A stretch of DNA of 64,000 nucleotides from Sphingomonas faeni. Lineage in GTDB: Bacteria; Pseudomonadota; Alphaproteobacteria; Sphingomonadales; Sphingomonadaceae. Shown here piece by piece: positions 1 to 10,902 of this stretch (its first letter is position 1; each line of letters starts with the position of its first letter). A program made the position numbers and the translations under genes. The notes beneath the pieces are model-generated. The model searched no databases. It saw nothing but the letters and a program-made list of their open reading frames with translations, and had not been told where the DNA came from. The stretch is from the NCBI RefSeq assembly GCF_024273235.1, contig NZ_JANBVH010000007.1:62001-126000 (forward strand), written 5' to 3'.

Positions 1-1043
1 CCGCGGTCCGCGGCGTCCGGCGGGCGATGCCGGAGGCGCGCGTCGGAGGACCGGACAATGCCGGTGCCGGCGACGATTTCCTTACGGCATTCATGGCACA
101 CGTACAGGCGTCGGGCACGCCCACCGACTTCCTGTCCTTCCATGCAAAGGGTCAGCCCCTGCTTGTCGAGGATGGGACTGGCAGTCATGTCCGCATGGGC
201 TTGAACACCCACCTCAAAGCCGCCGAGCACGAGTTCACAGCGATCAGCGCCAACCCGGCATTCATAGACAAACCCATCGTCATCGGGGAATCCGATCCGG
301 AAGGCTGCGCGGCGTGCCAGGGGCCGGCCAACGCGTACCGCAACGGAACCATGTATTCGAGCTACACCGCGGCATCGTTCCCGCGGCTGCTCGCGCTTGC
401 CGATCGCCATCACCTCAAACTCGAAGGTATCCTGTCATGGGCCTTCGAGTTCGAGGATCAGGCACCGTTCGCGGGCTTTCGCCAATTGACTTCGAACGGC
501 ATCGACCTGCCGGTCATGAACATGTTCAAGATGTTCGCGCGGATGAAAGGTCGGTACTTGCCGGCCGTGTCCGACCATCAGGTCGCGTTGGACACCGTGA
601 TGCGCGACGGCGTGCGCGGCATCGCGGATGTAGGCAGCATTGCCAGCCTCGACGGCGATGCGCTGTCGGTGCTCGTCTGGCACTATCATGACGACGATCT
701 GCCGGGGCCCAAAGCGGCGGTACAGTTGCGGCTCCGTCGACTACCCCGCGCCCATGCCAAGGGCACCGTGATAACCCACTACCGAATAGATGCGAGCCAT
801 TCGAACAGTTTCGCCGTCTGGCAGGCCATGGGATCGCCGCTAGCCCCGTCGAACGAACAACGCGCCTCGCTGCTAAAGGCCGCAAAGCTCGCGACCATGG
901 ATGCCGAGCCCAAGACGCTTGCGGCTCGCAGCGGCGACGCCAAGCTGACGTTCGACCTGCCGCGCCAAGGCGTCTCGCTACTGGTCATTACCCCGGCCTC
1001 GCGTGAAACCAGGCGTCGAAGGATCGTGAGCAGCCGTCGATGA
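1..1043 (+). CDS. GH39-type beta-xylosidase, 3' part (truncated by window edge)
   Basis: This is the C-terminal portion of a glycoside hydrolase family 39 enzyme, which removes xylose from xylo-oligosaccharides. The frame is open to base 1 with no stop, so the gene starts outside the window; the first ATG at 27 is internal. The segment around residues 1-20 (RVGGP) is the conserved strand after the acid/base NEP motif, which lies off the edge. The FLSFHAKG, 'VIGESDPEG' (candidate nucleophile Glu) and 'ILSWAFEFED' segments fit the family, followed by a C-terminal beta-sandwich-like domain. Family assignment is by motif recognition; exact substrate is inferred. Confidence 0.8.
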   Translation, partial: AVRGVRRAMPEARVGGPDNAGAGDDFLTAFMAHVQASGTPTDFLSFHAKGQPLLVEDGTGSHVRMGLNTHLKAAEHEFTAISANPAFIDKPIVIGESDPEGCAACQGPANAYRNGTMYSSYTAASFPRLLALADRHHLKLEGILSWAFEFEDQAPFAGFRQLTSNGIDLPVMNMFKMFARMKGRYLPAVSDHQVALDTVMRDGVRGIADVGSIASLDGDALSVLVWHYHDDDLPGPKAAVQLRLRRLPRAHAKGTVITHYRIDASHSNSFAVWQAMGSPLAPSNEQRASLLKAAKLATMDAEPKTLAARSGDAKLTFDLPRQGVSLLVITPASRETRRRRIVSSRR

Positions 1044-1176
1044 GACGCGCGCACATGATCTTCGGTCTATGATTGGACGGGCAGCGCATTAAACCGACGC
1101 GATACGCCTTGGCCGAATGACTGCCGTTTGCCTGTGCGCATCGGATACGGACCGGCAGGCTGAGAGAGGATCGCCT

Positions 1177-2445
1177 GTGCCTAATTATAGTAGAATGTCC
1201 ATGGCTACACTCTTTCTGCTGGTCGGGTGTGGGCCGACTCCCCCCGCCTCGGCACCAGCCGAACCCGACACATCCGCATTACCGGTGAACTACGGGACGG
1301 CGACCCCAACCGCGTCCAAGCCCTTTAAGATCAATCCCGTCGCCTCGTTTGATTCGCCTTGGGCGCTGGCCTTTCTGCCAGATCAGAGGATGCTGGTGAC
1401 CGAAAAGCCCGGCAGGTTGTGGCTGGTAACCGCGGCGGGAGTAAAATCGCCCGTCAGCGGAGTGCCTCGCGTACACTTCGAAGGACAGGGCGGGCTGCTG
1501 TTCATCGCCACTGCGCCTGACTTCGCGCAGAGCCGGCAAATATACCTTACATATTCCGAACCTGGCGAAGGCGGCGATGGCTTGGCGCTTGCCCGAGCAA
1601 CGCTCGATTTCGGCGCGGCTCAACCGACGCTGAAAGACCTTCGGGTGCTCTGGCGGCAGCTGCCCCGCGGCAATGGCGGGCAGTTCGGCGGGTACATCGC
1701 GTTCTCGCCGGACGGGCGCTATCTTTTCCTCACCTCCGGTGAGAGGCAGCGGTTTACCCCGGCGCAAGACCCCGACCAGGCGCTTGGCAAAATTCTGCGA
1801 CTGAGGCTGGACGGCAAGCCTGCACCCGGCAACCCCGGCGCGGGCAAGGTTGGCGCCACGACTATTGGCATCATCGATCCGCCGGCTAATACCGGTTCCG
1901 CCGCTACCACGCCGGTGCGCAAGGCCACGATACCCGGCCCGAACCTGACTCGGGCGGAGACATGGACGACAGGTCATCGAAACCCCTACGGGCTGGCGTT
2001 CGATGCGAAAGGCCGCCTTTGGTCGACTGAAATGGGTCCGCAGGGCGGTGACGAGTTGAACCTGATCGAACCGGGCAAGAATTATGGGTGGCCGGTCGTG
2101 TCGTACGGCAAGAACTACGACGATACGCCGATCGCCTCTCCTGTCGGCAAGGCGAAATTCCAGCAGCCGGCGCTGTATTGGACCCCGATCATCGCACCGG
2201 CCGGACTCACCTTTTATGACGGCACGATGTTTCCGCAGTGGCGAGGCTCCGCCTTTGTCGGTGGACTGGCGTCGGAAGCGCTGATCCGCATCGCGTTCGA
2301 CGGCGCGGTCCCCAGCGAAGCGGAGCGGTGGACGATGGACGCGCGGATCCGCGCGGTCATGTCCGGCCCGGACGGGGCGCTATGGCTGCTGGAAGACGGA
2401 CCTGCCGGGCGACTGCTCCGCCTGTCCTCCAACCGCGCAGGGTGA
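1177..2445 (+). CDS. PQQ-dependent sugar dehydrogenase-like lipoprotein (GSDH/YliI family)
   Basis: A six-bladed beta-propeller oxidoreductase of the glucose/sorbosone dehydrogenase family, oxidising aldose sugars with PQQ in the periplasm. Visible landmarks are 'PWALAFLPDQRMLVTEKPGR' near the N-terminus, 'TSGERQRFTPAQDPDQALGK', 'TTGHRNPYGLAFD' and 'EMGPQGGDELN', all typical of the family. A short hydrophobic leader ends in a lipobox LVGC about 17 residues in, so the mature protein is probably a lipoprotein. I chose GTG at 1177 because AGAGGA lies 6 nt upstream and the leader then has normal length; an ATG at 1117 would add an improbable hydrophilic extension and ATG 1195 lacks as good a ribosome site. 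About 422 residues. PQQ dependence is inferred from family. Confidence 0.82.
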   Translation: MPNYSRMSMATLFLLVGCGPTPPASAPAEPDTSALPVNYGTATPTASKPFKINPVASFDSPWALAFLPDQRMLVTEKPGRLWLVTAAGVKSPVSGVPRVHFEGQGGLLFIATAPDFAQSRQIYLTYSEPGEGGDGLALARATLDFGAAQPTLKDLRVLWRQLPRGNGGQFGGYIAFSPDGRYLFLTSGERQRFTPAQDPDQALGKILRLRLDGKPAPGNPGAGKVGATTIGIIDPPANTGSAATTPVRKATIPGPNLTRAETWTTGHRNPYGLAFDAKGRLWSTEMGPQGGDELNLIEPGKNYGWPVVSYGKNYDDTPIASPVGKAKFQQPALYWTPIIAPAGLTFYDGTMFPQWRGSAFVGGLASEALIRIAFDGAVPSEAERWTMDARIRAVMSGPDGALWLLEDGPAGRLLRLSSNRAG

Positions 2446-2667
2446 AAGTCCGACAGGGGTAGCAGAAACAAATTTGCTTAGGACCGCCAGGTCCGACGCG
2501 CGGCTTATGGCTCGACGAGCGACTTAAAGGCCGCATGGACCCAGTCGCGGACATTCAGCGCTGCCCGAGCGCTCGCCAGAACCTGCCATCCGTTCATCTC
2601 CTGCACGGTTGGTTTGAGCATCGTCGCGCTGCATAAACGGCGCAGTACGATGGCTCCTCTAGCGGTT

Positions 2668-3294
2668 TTATGAGCCCGGATCCCGAGATGGCCGCTCTTC
2701 GATGAAGCCAAGCAACAGGGTCTCAGCGAGGTCTCGCGCATTCGGTGCCAGCGCCCCGTCGGGCAGTTCGCCCGCAGTCCAGAACGACAGCACCCCACGA
2801 AAGGCGAAGGCGAGCTGCCCCGGCAAGCAACATAGCGCTTGATCCCGCCGAGTTGCGCTCAATCCGTCCCCCGCGCCGAGCGCCAGCGTCCAGAGCGCCG
2901 TCGAGCGCGCCCAGACCTGTCCGGGCGAAGAGCTGGTGGTGCCGAGCCAGCTCATCACTGCGCGGTTGATCGCCGGTTCCTCCAGCATCACCGCCGCCGC
3001 CGTATCGATGGCAAGCATTACGCGCGCGGCCGTGTCTGTCAGCGGGGGCGCGGCGGCGAAGCGGATTTCCATTGTATCGATCCGACGTGTGGACAGCGTC
3101 TGCATAATCGCTGCTTTGCTCCCGAATTGGTTGAACGGGGTCGCAAAACTAACGCCGGCCTCCGCTGCGAGGTCGCGCATCGAGAAATCGGCTTTGCCGT
3201 CGCGGAGCAGCCGTTCGGCCGCGTCGATCACGCGCTGACGAAGGGGCTCGCCTCTAACGCCGGGCGACGAAGGTTCGATCTTGCTGTTTGTCAT
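2668..3294 (-). CDS. TetR/AcrR family transcriptional repressor
   Basis: A 208-residue one-component regulator. The N-terminal helix-turn-helix is visible as 'RVIDAAERLLRDG' followed by 'FSMRDLAAEAGVSFATPFNQF' (split here for length: FSMRDLAAEAGVSF and ATPFNQFGSK), the classical TetR DNA-binding pattern, and the C-terminal two thirds is an all-helical ligand domain. It is divergent from a short-chain dehydrogenase gene with only 50 bp between start codons, and a perfect palindrome sits in that gap, so it probably represses both itself and the neighbour. The inducer cannot be read from sequence. Confidence 0.85.
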   Translation of the reverse strand: MTNSKIEPSSPGVRGEPLRQRVIDAAERLLRDGKADFSMRDLAAEAGVSFATPFNQFGSKAAIMQTLSTRRIDTMEIRFAAAPPLTDTAARVMLAIDTAAAVMLEEPAINRAVMSWLGTTSSSPGQVWARSTALWTLALGAGDGLSATRRDQALCCLPGQLAFAFRGVLSFWTAGELPDGALAPNARDLAETLLLGFIEERPSRDPGS

Positions 3295-3303
3295 CTCACT
3301 ATC

Positions 3304-3317
3304 TATATCATGATATA
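3304..3317. promoter_or_regulatory. Candidate TetR operator (perfect 14-bp palindrome)
   Basis: TATATCATGATATA is a perfect inverted repeat, AT-rich in a GC-rich neighbourhood, placed midway between the divergent TetR and SDR start codons. Location and symmetry fit an operator; binding is inferred. Confidence 0.55.
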
Positions 3318-3344
3318 AGTACTTTGACAGTTCGGAGTTTAGCC

Positions 3345-4193
3345 ATGGCGATCCCCGCTTCTAAGACCTTTCTCATCACCGGCGTCAGCTCCGGCTTGGG
3401 CCGAGCATTCGCCGAAGCCGCGCTGAACGCCGGCCATCGGGTGATCGGCACCGTCCGCCGGGCTGGCGACGCCCAAGCCTTTGCCGCACTCGTACCCGAC
3501 CGCGCTCACCCGCTGATGCTCGACGTGACCGACTTCGACGCCATCCCGGCAGCTGTGGCGGATGCCGAGCGGCAGGCAGGCGTGATCGACGTGCTGGTGA
3601 ATAATGCCGGGTATGGCCATGAGGGCGTGCTGGAGGAATCCTCCATCGACGATCTGCAACGTCAATTCTCGGCGAACGTGTTCGGTCCGGTCGCGATGGT
3701 GAAGGCGGTCCTGCCCGGGATGCGCAAGAGGCGCCGCGGCCACATCATCAACGTCTCGTCCATGGGCGGCTTCATCACCATGCCGGGAATCAGCTTCTAC
3801 TGCGGCAGCAAGTTCGCCCTGGAAGGCATCTCGGAAGCGCTCGGCAAGGAACTGGCGAGTTTCGGGATACGGGTGACGGCGCTCGCCCCAGGCCAGTTCC
3901 GCACCGATTGGGCCGGACGGTCCATGGATCGCACGCCACGCACCATTGACGACTATAACGCGGTCATGGACCCGATCCGCGCCACTAGGCAGGCCAAGAG
4001 CGGCAACCAGCCCGGCGACCCGACAAAGGCTGCGCAGGCACTGCTCGCGCTGGTCGAGTCAGAGAGCCCGCCAGTCCGGCTATTCCTGGGCGATGACGCG
4101 CTGGGGCTGGTTGAACAGAAGCTCGAGGCGATGAAGGTCGAACTCGGCGCTTGGGATGCCCTCTCGCGCTCGACGAGCTTCGGGGCTGATTAA
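3345..4193 (+). CDS. Short-chain dehydrogenase/reductase (SDR)
   Basis: A 282-residue classical SDR, an NAD(P)-dependent oxidoreductase. The nucleotide motif is 'TGVSSGLG' at about residues 12-19, the 'NNAG' motif follows near residue 88, and the catalytic triad region reads S(138 area)-'YCGSKFALEG', i.e. YxxxK. The 'LDVTD' and 'VNNAGYGHEGVLEE' pattern resembles oxidoreductases that act on small ketones or aldehydes. Start at 3345 is chosen over the longer upstream reading because GGAG lies 7 nt before it and the upstream extension would run through the palindrome. Substrate unknown; likely controlled by the divergent TetR protein. Confidence 0.88.
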   Translation: MAIPASKTFLITGVSSGLGRAFAEAALNAGHRVIGTVRRAGDAQAFAALVPDRAHPLMLDVTDFDAIPAAVADAERQAGVIDVLVNNAGYGHEGVLEESSIDDLQRQFSANVFGPVAMVKAVLPGMRKRRRGHIINVSSMGGFITMPGISFYCGSKFALEGISEALGKELASFGIRVTALAPGQFRTDWAGRSMDRTPRTIDDYNAVMDPIRATRQAKSGNQPGDPTKAAQALLALVESESPPVRLFLGDDALGLVEQKLEAMKVELGAWDALSRSTSFGAD

Positions 4194-4551
4194 CAGGCAA
4201 CTCGTTCGAATTATGGTCGGCCTTGCGACCCGGCAGTTTCGACCCGGTTCCTGACGTTCAGCCGCAATTTCGCACCTACCAAATTCAGACATCCATTCAT
4301 GTCGGCGCTGCGCGTCGATGACCTGCCTCTGAACAAGAAGCGGGAGTCAGTCGCCGTACCCAGCGTCTTCCACAATCGACTATTTTACTGAAAAAGCAAA
4401 GCCACCGGCGGTTCCAGGTGAACACGGAACACAAGCCAGCGATGGTCACCAGTCGACCTCCAACAGGGAGCGACCCTATTGGGATGCTTTGCTTAAAACC
4501 TTCCGCGCGGGGATTCCTCCTTTGAGAGATGATGCCGATGCGAGCTTTACT
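4194..4551. other. Intergenic, no gene recognised
   Basis: This 358-bp stretch lies between the convergent SDR and rlmJ genes. No reading frame here has a plausible start with a ribosome site or protein-like composition, and I see no strong hairpin followed by a T-run. Confidence 0.5.
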
Positions 4552-5382
4552 TTAGCCCTCCAACCAATCGGTTGTGATCTCGCCTCTATGCCCCTCCGGC
4601 GCCAGTACGGCGCGCAGGGCTTCCAGCAGAGGTGGTAGCGCCTGTATGAAGGCGTAGGGCGGGTTTACGATGTAAAGGCCTGCGCCATTATAAATGCCGT
4701 GCTGATCGTCATCGTACAACCAATGCTCCACACTCAATAATTTCGGGATGCCGATCTGGCGTAACTGCTCCTTCCACCGCCTGTGCGCGACGCGGTCTTT
4801 CAGCGGAAACCAAATCACCGTCACGCCATGCGCCCATTTGCGGTAAGCAGCCGCAAGGGTGGCTGTGATACGCGCGCGGTCATCGGGTTGCTCATACGGC
4901 GGGTCGACCACCACCACGCCGCGCGCGGTTCGGGGCGGCAGCATCGCCAGCCAAAGCTCGTAGGCGTCGCGCTCATGCACGGCAGCGGATGTGTCGCGCA
5001 TCACACCGCGCAGAGTATAGGCGTCCTGGGGATGTTTCTCGTTCAGGATTAGAAAATCCTGCGGGCGCAGTAGCTGCGCCAGGATCCGCGGCGAGCCGGG
5101 GTAGAACCGCGGCTCGGCTCCGGCATTCACCGCCTGCACGACGGCGCGGTAGTCGTTCAGCAAGGAGTTCGGGTCGGCAAAGGCCCGCAGCACACCCTGC
5201 GTGGACTCGCCGGTGCGTTGTGCATCCTCGCCGTCGAGGTCGTACAGCCCGCAGCCGGCATGGGTGTCGATCAGGGTCAGCGCACCCGGTTTTTGCTGCA
5301 GCGCCCGCACGAGGGCGATCAGTAGGCTGTGTTTCACGACGTCGGCACTATTGCCGGCATGGAAGGAATGGCGATAATTCAT
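4552..5382 (-). CDS. rlmJ: 23S rRNA (adenine(2030)-N6)-methyltransferase RlmJ
   Basis: A 276-residue SAM-dependent methyltransferase that modifies A2030 of 23S rRNA. It opens with the invariant 'MNYRHSFHAGNSADVVKH', has 'IDTHAGCGLYDL' as the SAM-binding strand/loop, 'FYPGSP', 'LNEKHP', and the catalytic N6-adenine motif 'VVVDPPYEQ' (DPPY). The reading frame extends 39 codons further upstream, but that extension is unlike the family; the ATG at 5382 gives the exact family N-terminus. Length and motif order match RlmJ/YhiR. It appears to stand alone. Confidence 0.95.
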   Translation of the reverse strand: MNYRHSFHAGNSADVVKHSLLIALVRALQQKPGALTLIDTHAGCGLYDLDGEDAQRTGESTQGVLRAFADPNSLLNDYRAVVQAVNAGAEPRFYPGSPRILAQLLRPQDFLILNEKHPQDAYTLRGVMRDTSAAVHERDAYELWLAMLPPRTARGVVVVDPPYEQPDDRARITATLAAAYRKWAHGVTVIWFPLKDRVAHRRWKEQLRQIGIPKLLSVEHWLYDDDQHGIYNGAGLYIVNPPYAFIQALPPLLEALRAVLAPEGHRGEITTDWLEG

Positions 5383-5747
5383 TGCGACTCTAAATCCTGA
5401 CCATCTGCCTTTATGCGTGCCATCTGGCGCGGTTGCCGCGCGCGAGGCGACCCAAGTCACCCAGCCGGTGCTGGTATAAAGTCGGGCGGAAACCTTCAAC
5501 GGCCTTCTGCGCGAGGCCTGGAGCCTGCGTTAGCGGTCGTCACCAGGAACGGAAGCGCGAGGCTCCGGGAGCGGCGCTGACCCAATCACGGCCACTGAAG
5601 CCTGAGCCACCGTCTTCCGAAACCGGACGTCCATTCATCGAGTTTGAATAGAGGCCTAGGTCACGGCCAGTGCTGGTATGAAATGCGCCGCCCCAGCCCC
5701 CATCTACGACCCGGGTGGCGGCTGCCTTCATGGCAGCGCCTGCATCG
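5383..5747. other. Intergenic, no gene recognised
   Basis: About 365 bp between rlmJ and the decayed small-gene patch. Open frames occur on both strands but none has a ribosome site or recognisable protein; the sequence looks like degraded coding DNA rather than a structured regulatory region. Confidence 0.4.
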
Positions 5748-6071
5748 TTAATTAATAACGATGCGAGATCGCTGCATAATTGCCATGGTCGAAGTCCAGC
5801 TGTTCGACATCGTTCTCACGTCCGATGGCTCGGGATTGCCTGAAGCGGGCGGATCGACAATCTCCAAGTAGGAGCCCATCCGAAACCGGAAATGATCGGC
5901 GTCGGAGACAAAGCACAGCGACTCCTCTCCGTATCGCCCGCAGGAATAGGCGACCGTCACATCGCCTCGCTTGAATTCCTCCTGATAGTTCGACGATTTC
6001 ACGCGCATGAAACCGCCGGCCCGCAACTCCGGAACAAGGCGATCGATCGCCGACCCAACCGGCTCGATCAC
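5748..6071 (-). pseudogene. Small hypothetical protein with probable C-terminal frameshift
   Basis: This frame starts at GTG 6071 and encodes about 107 residues. The first 75 or so ('FMRVKSSNYQEEFKRGD', 'VTVAYSCGRYGEESLCFVSD', 'HFRFRMGSYLEIVDPPASG') look like a real small beta-rich protein. The tail then becomes low-quality. A neighbouring frame of the same strand resumes protein-like sequence 'NDVEQLDFDHGNYAAISHRY' and stops at 5752-5754, so a single-base indel near 5798 is likely. Its GTG overlaps the TGA of the upstream small frame (GTGA), the arrangement of translationally coupled pairs. I do not recognise the family; the size, acidity and coupling resemble immunity-type proteins, which is inference only. 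Confidence 0.45.
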
Positions 6072-6214
6072 TTGCCGCCCGCCGCCGTCTTGCCGAGCTT
6101 CACAAGCTTGCTGGAAACCGGGTCGTATTTATAGGCCTTGTCAATCAAATACTGCAACTTGCGGTCGAACCCGGTCAGCTTGGGGGTCACCGCTATCGCC
6201 CATAGGTTACGCAT
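6068..6214 (-). CDS. 48-residue ORF or C-terminal remnant upstream of the small hypothetical gene
   Basis: Reading on the minus strand from ATG 6214 gives 48 residues beginning MRNLWAIAVTPKL and ending LVKLGKTAAGGK, with GGAG-AGG just upstream of the ATG and TGA overlapping the next GTG. The same frame is open further upstream to about 6262 (AYDALSSDEERT), and that stretch also looks protein-like. It may therefore be the C-terminal end of a larger gene cut off by a rearrangement, joined at about 6263-6338 to an unrelated CoA-transferase fragment. Function not recognised. Confidence 0.4.
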   Translation of the reverse strand: MRNLWAIAVTPKLTGFDRKLQYLIDKAYKYDPVSSKLVKLGKTAAGGK

Positions 6215-6319
6215 CGTCCTCTCCTCGTCGGAACTGAGCGCGTCGTACGCTAAACAGATTGGTCAGCGCTTTGCCGAGCCGTGGACGCGACGGCAGCCAT
6301 CAGGACCAACGGTTGCTGA

Positions 6320-8380
<2,061 letters not shown>

Positions 8381-8403
8381 GGGCGGCGGCGGGCGCGACG
8401 TCT

Positions 8404-8417
8404 TTGACCGCGGTCAA
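8404..8417. promoter_or_regulatory. FNR-type box 1 (hemN/ompW promoter)
   Basis: TTGACCGCGGTCAA is a perfect palindrome matching the FNR/anaerobox layout TTGAN6TCAA, 24 bp upstream of the hemN start. The identical 14-mer occurs at 12722-12735 before cydD/cydA. Confidence 0.8.
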
Positions 8418-8425
8418 CCCGATTC

Positions 8426-8439
8426 TTGTCCGCGGTCAA
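8426..8439. promoter_or_regulatory. FNR-type box 2 (ompW side)
   Basis: TTGTCCGCGGTCAA differs from box 1 at one base and lies 8 bp beyond it, 57 bp before the ompW start codon. Position suits activation of the rightward promoter; binding is inferred. Confidence 0.65.
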
Positions 8440-8495
8440 CGCCGGCGCGGCGACGCGCGCCTAGCCCGACGGCATTGGATTACAGGAGCCGGACC

Positions 8496-9194
8496 ATGTC
8501 ATCGTCGATCAAGAGCCTCGCCATCGGTGCGGCATGTGCCGCTACGCTCGTGGCCATCCCCGCCTTCGCGCAGACCGACGCGGTACCGCGCCAGGGCATC
8601 GCGGCGGGTGACGTCTTGCTGCGCGTGCGGACGATCCTGGTCGCGCCCAACGAGAAATCGGGCAGCATCCTGCCCGCCTTCCCCGGCGAGCGTGTCAGCG
8701 TGAACGACAGCGTCATGCCCGAGGTCGACGTCACCTACATGGCGACCGATCATATCGGCTTCGAGCTGATCGCATCGACCACCAAGCACCACGCGGACGG
8801 CCGCACCGGCACGACCGGTTCGATCGGCAAGCTCGCCTCGACCTGGGTATTGCCGCCGACACTAACCGCGCAGTATCATCTGAATCCGGCGGGGAAGGTT
8901 CGACCCTATGTCGGTGCCGGGCTCAACTACACGATCTTCTGGAACGAAAAGGCGTCCGATGGCCTCATTGCGGCGGTCGGACCGACCGACGTCCATATGA
9001 AGGACAGCTTCGGCTGGGCGGCACAGGCAGGCGTCGATATAGACATCACGCCGAAGGTCTTCCTGAACCTCGACGTCAAATACATCGACATCGATACGAC
9101 CGCGCGGCTGCGGACGACGGCGGCGGGCACGCAGCGCGTCGCGATCAGCCTCGACCCGCTGGTGTTCGGGATCGGGCTCGGCATCCGTCTGTGA
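8496..9194 (+). CDS. ompW: OmpW family outer-membrane protein
   Basis: An eight-stranded outer-membrane beta-barrel of about 232 residues thought to carry small hydrophobic compounds. A signal peptide ends at 'AIPAFAQT'; 'GDVLLRVRTILVAPNEKSG', 'PEVDVTYMATDHIGFELIAS', 'LPPTLTAQYHLNP', 'VRPYVGAGLNYTIF', 'FLNLDVKYIDIDT' and the terminal 'LDPLVFGIGLGIRL' are family signatures in order. Start at ATG 8496 has AGGAG upstream; the longer frame from 8367 would overlap the FNR boxes. OmpW is under FNR control in enterobacteria, and here it faces two FNR-like sites, so an oxygen-responsive role is plausible. Confidence 0.93.
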   Translation: MSSSIKSLAIGAACAATLVAIPAFAQTDAVPRQGIAAGDVLLRVRTILVAPNEKSGSILPAFPGERVSVNDSVMPEVDVTYMATDHIGFELIASTTKHHADGRTGTTGSIGKLASTWVLPPTLTAQYHLNPAGKVRPYVGAGLNYTIFWNEKASDGLIAAVGPTDVHMKDSFGWAAQAGVDIDITPKVFLNLDVKYIDIDTTARLRTTAAGTQRVAISLDPLVFGIGLGIRL

Positions 9195-9252
9195 CGACCG
9201 AGCCGGCGGAGCGAGCGATCCCAATCACGGCCGGCTAAAAGCCCGACGGTCT

Positions 9253-10902
9253 TCAATCTCGGCTATATCGCCGCGGTTGCGGCAAGGTATCCGTGGGTTG
9301 GGCTACGATCGCATCCGATGCGGGCGCGACGGCGATACGCCGGTCGCACAGCGCGACCATTGCCGGACGGTGGCTGACCATGATCAGCCCCTGCCCGGTT
9401 CTGGCGAGCCGCGCAGACAGGCGCCCGGCGACGCGGCGTTCGGTGTCGGCGTCGAGTCCTTCGGTCGGTTCGTCGAGCAGCAGCCACGGCGCCGGCGCGA
9501 GATAGGCACGGGCAAGCGCCAGCCGCCGCCGCTCACCGCCCGACAGTCGCACACCGTGCTCGCCGATCCAGCTGTCGAGGCCGTTGGGCAGCGCCTCGAT
9601 TACGTCGGCCAGTGCGACGTCGACGAGCGCCTTCCACATCACCGCATCGTCGGACAGCGGATTGCCGAGCGCGAGGGTATCGCGGATCGTGCCCGCCAAC
9701 AGCGCGGCGTCCTGGGGGGCCCAGCCGAACGTCGCGCGGCGGACGGCAAGCGGGATGGTGGCGACGTCGTGGCCGTTAATGAACGCCGTGCCGGGTTCCA
9801 CCGTTCGCAGGCCGAGCAGGCGTTCCACGAGCGTGGTCTTGCCCGTGCCCGACGCGCCGACGAGCGCAACGCGCGTGCCAGGTGGCAGGTGCGTGCCGAG
9901 CAGACCGATCGACGAAGCAACGATGCACGCGGTTTGCTCGCCCTCTTCAGTGATGTCGGGCAGCAGGTCGTTCAGTCGCGCTACGGCCTCGCGCTCGGAA
10001 CTCCGCTGGGCTAGGCTGCGCAACACCGGCCCCGCCCCGTCGATCGTCATCACCGCCGCTAGTGCGCACAAGGCAGCGATCGGTGCGCCCGAGGGTGCAG
10101 CGAGCAGCAACGTCGCGAGTCCCGCCATGCCGAGAGCTACCGCCTGGACGAACTCGAACCAGCCCGCGGCGCAGGCTTGCGCGCGTTGCGCCTCCGCCAG
10201 ACGCCGGCTGTTCGCGTCGACCGCGGCCATCGCCTGCGCCTCGACTCCGTAGCAGCGAAGTTCCGCAGCGGCATCGGCCACGCCGGCGAACGCCTCCTTC
10301 AACGCCCCGGTCGCGCGCTGCACCTCGCGCCCGGGTGCTTCGAGGCGTCGAGCAAGCAAGGTCGCGAACGTCAGGAGGCCGGCCAGGCACAGCACCAGCG
10401 CCACCGCCGGTCGCCACCCGCCAAAGGCACACAAGACCATGCCGCTCGCCAGCGCCGCGATCATACCCGGCACCGCCGAGAGCCGGACGAACTGCGCCTC
10501 GACGACGGCCACGTCCTGCACGATCCGCGCGGTCGCTTCGCCTTGCGTCAGCGCCAGCGCATGATCCGAAGGGCCCCTCGCCAGGCCGAGGAACAGCGCA
10601 GGCCGGATGCGGGCGAGCGCGCCGAACGCCGCGTCATGACTGGCAAGCCGCTCGCCGTATCGCCCTGCGGTGCGGAGGATCGCGAGCAGGCGGATGCCTG
10701 CGCTCGGCAGCATGTAGTTGAAGCCCTGCGCGGCGATCGTTCCCGCCAGCCCGGCGACCGCCGCGGCGGTGATGAACCAGCCCGACAGCCCGAGCAGCAC
10801 GACCGAGGCTGTCGCGACGATCGCCGCATAGCCACCCGCACGCCACAGGCCGCGCCGTTGCCGTCGTCGCTCGTCGGCGATCAGCGTATCGAACGCCGTC
10901 AT
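9253..10902 (-). CDS. cydC: Thiol reductant ABC exporter subunit CydC
   Basis: One half of the CydDC heterodimeric ABC transporter, which exports cysteine/glutathione and binds heme and is required to assemble cytochrome bd. About 549 residues: six-helix transmembrane domain (roughly 20-300) with 'GLSGWFITAAAVAGLAGT', then a nucleotide-binding domain with Walker A 'GASGTGKTTL', signature 'LSGGERRRLALARAYL' and Walker B 'WLLLDEPTEGLD', switch His in 'MVSHRP'. Its ATG at 10902 overlaps the cydD stop by four bases (ATGA), so the frame that continues to 11301 is antisense-like filler. Second gene of the cydDC operon. Confidence 0.94.
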   Translation of the reverse strand: MTAFDTLIADERRRQRRGLWRAGGYAAIVATASVVLLGLSGWFITAAAVAGLAGTIAAQGFNYMLPSAGIRLLAILRTAGRYGERLASHDAAFGALARIRPALFLGLARGPSDHALALTQGEATARIVQDVAVVEAQFVRLSAVPGMIAALASGMVLCAFGGWRPAVALVLCLAGLLTFATLLARRLEAPGREVQRATGALKEAFAGVADAAAELRCYGVEAQAMAAVDANSRRLAEAQRAQACAAGWFEFVQAVALGMAGLATLLLAAPSGAPIAALCALAAVMTIDGAGPVLRSLAQRSSEREAVARLNDLLPDITEEGEQTACIVASSIGLLGTHLPPGTRVALVGASGTGKTTLVERLLGLRTVEPGTAFINGHDVATIPLAVRRATFGWAPQDAALLAGTIRDTLALGNPLSDDAVMWKALVDVALADVIEALPNGLDSWIGEHGVRLSGGERRRLALARAYLAPAPWLLLDEPTEGLDADTERRVAGRLSARLARTGQGLIMVSHRPAMVALCDRRIAVAPASDAIVAQPTDTLPQPRRYSRD

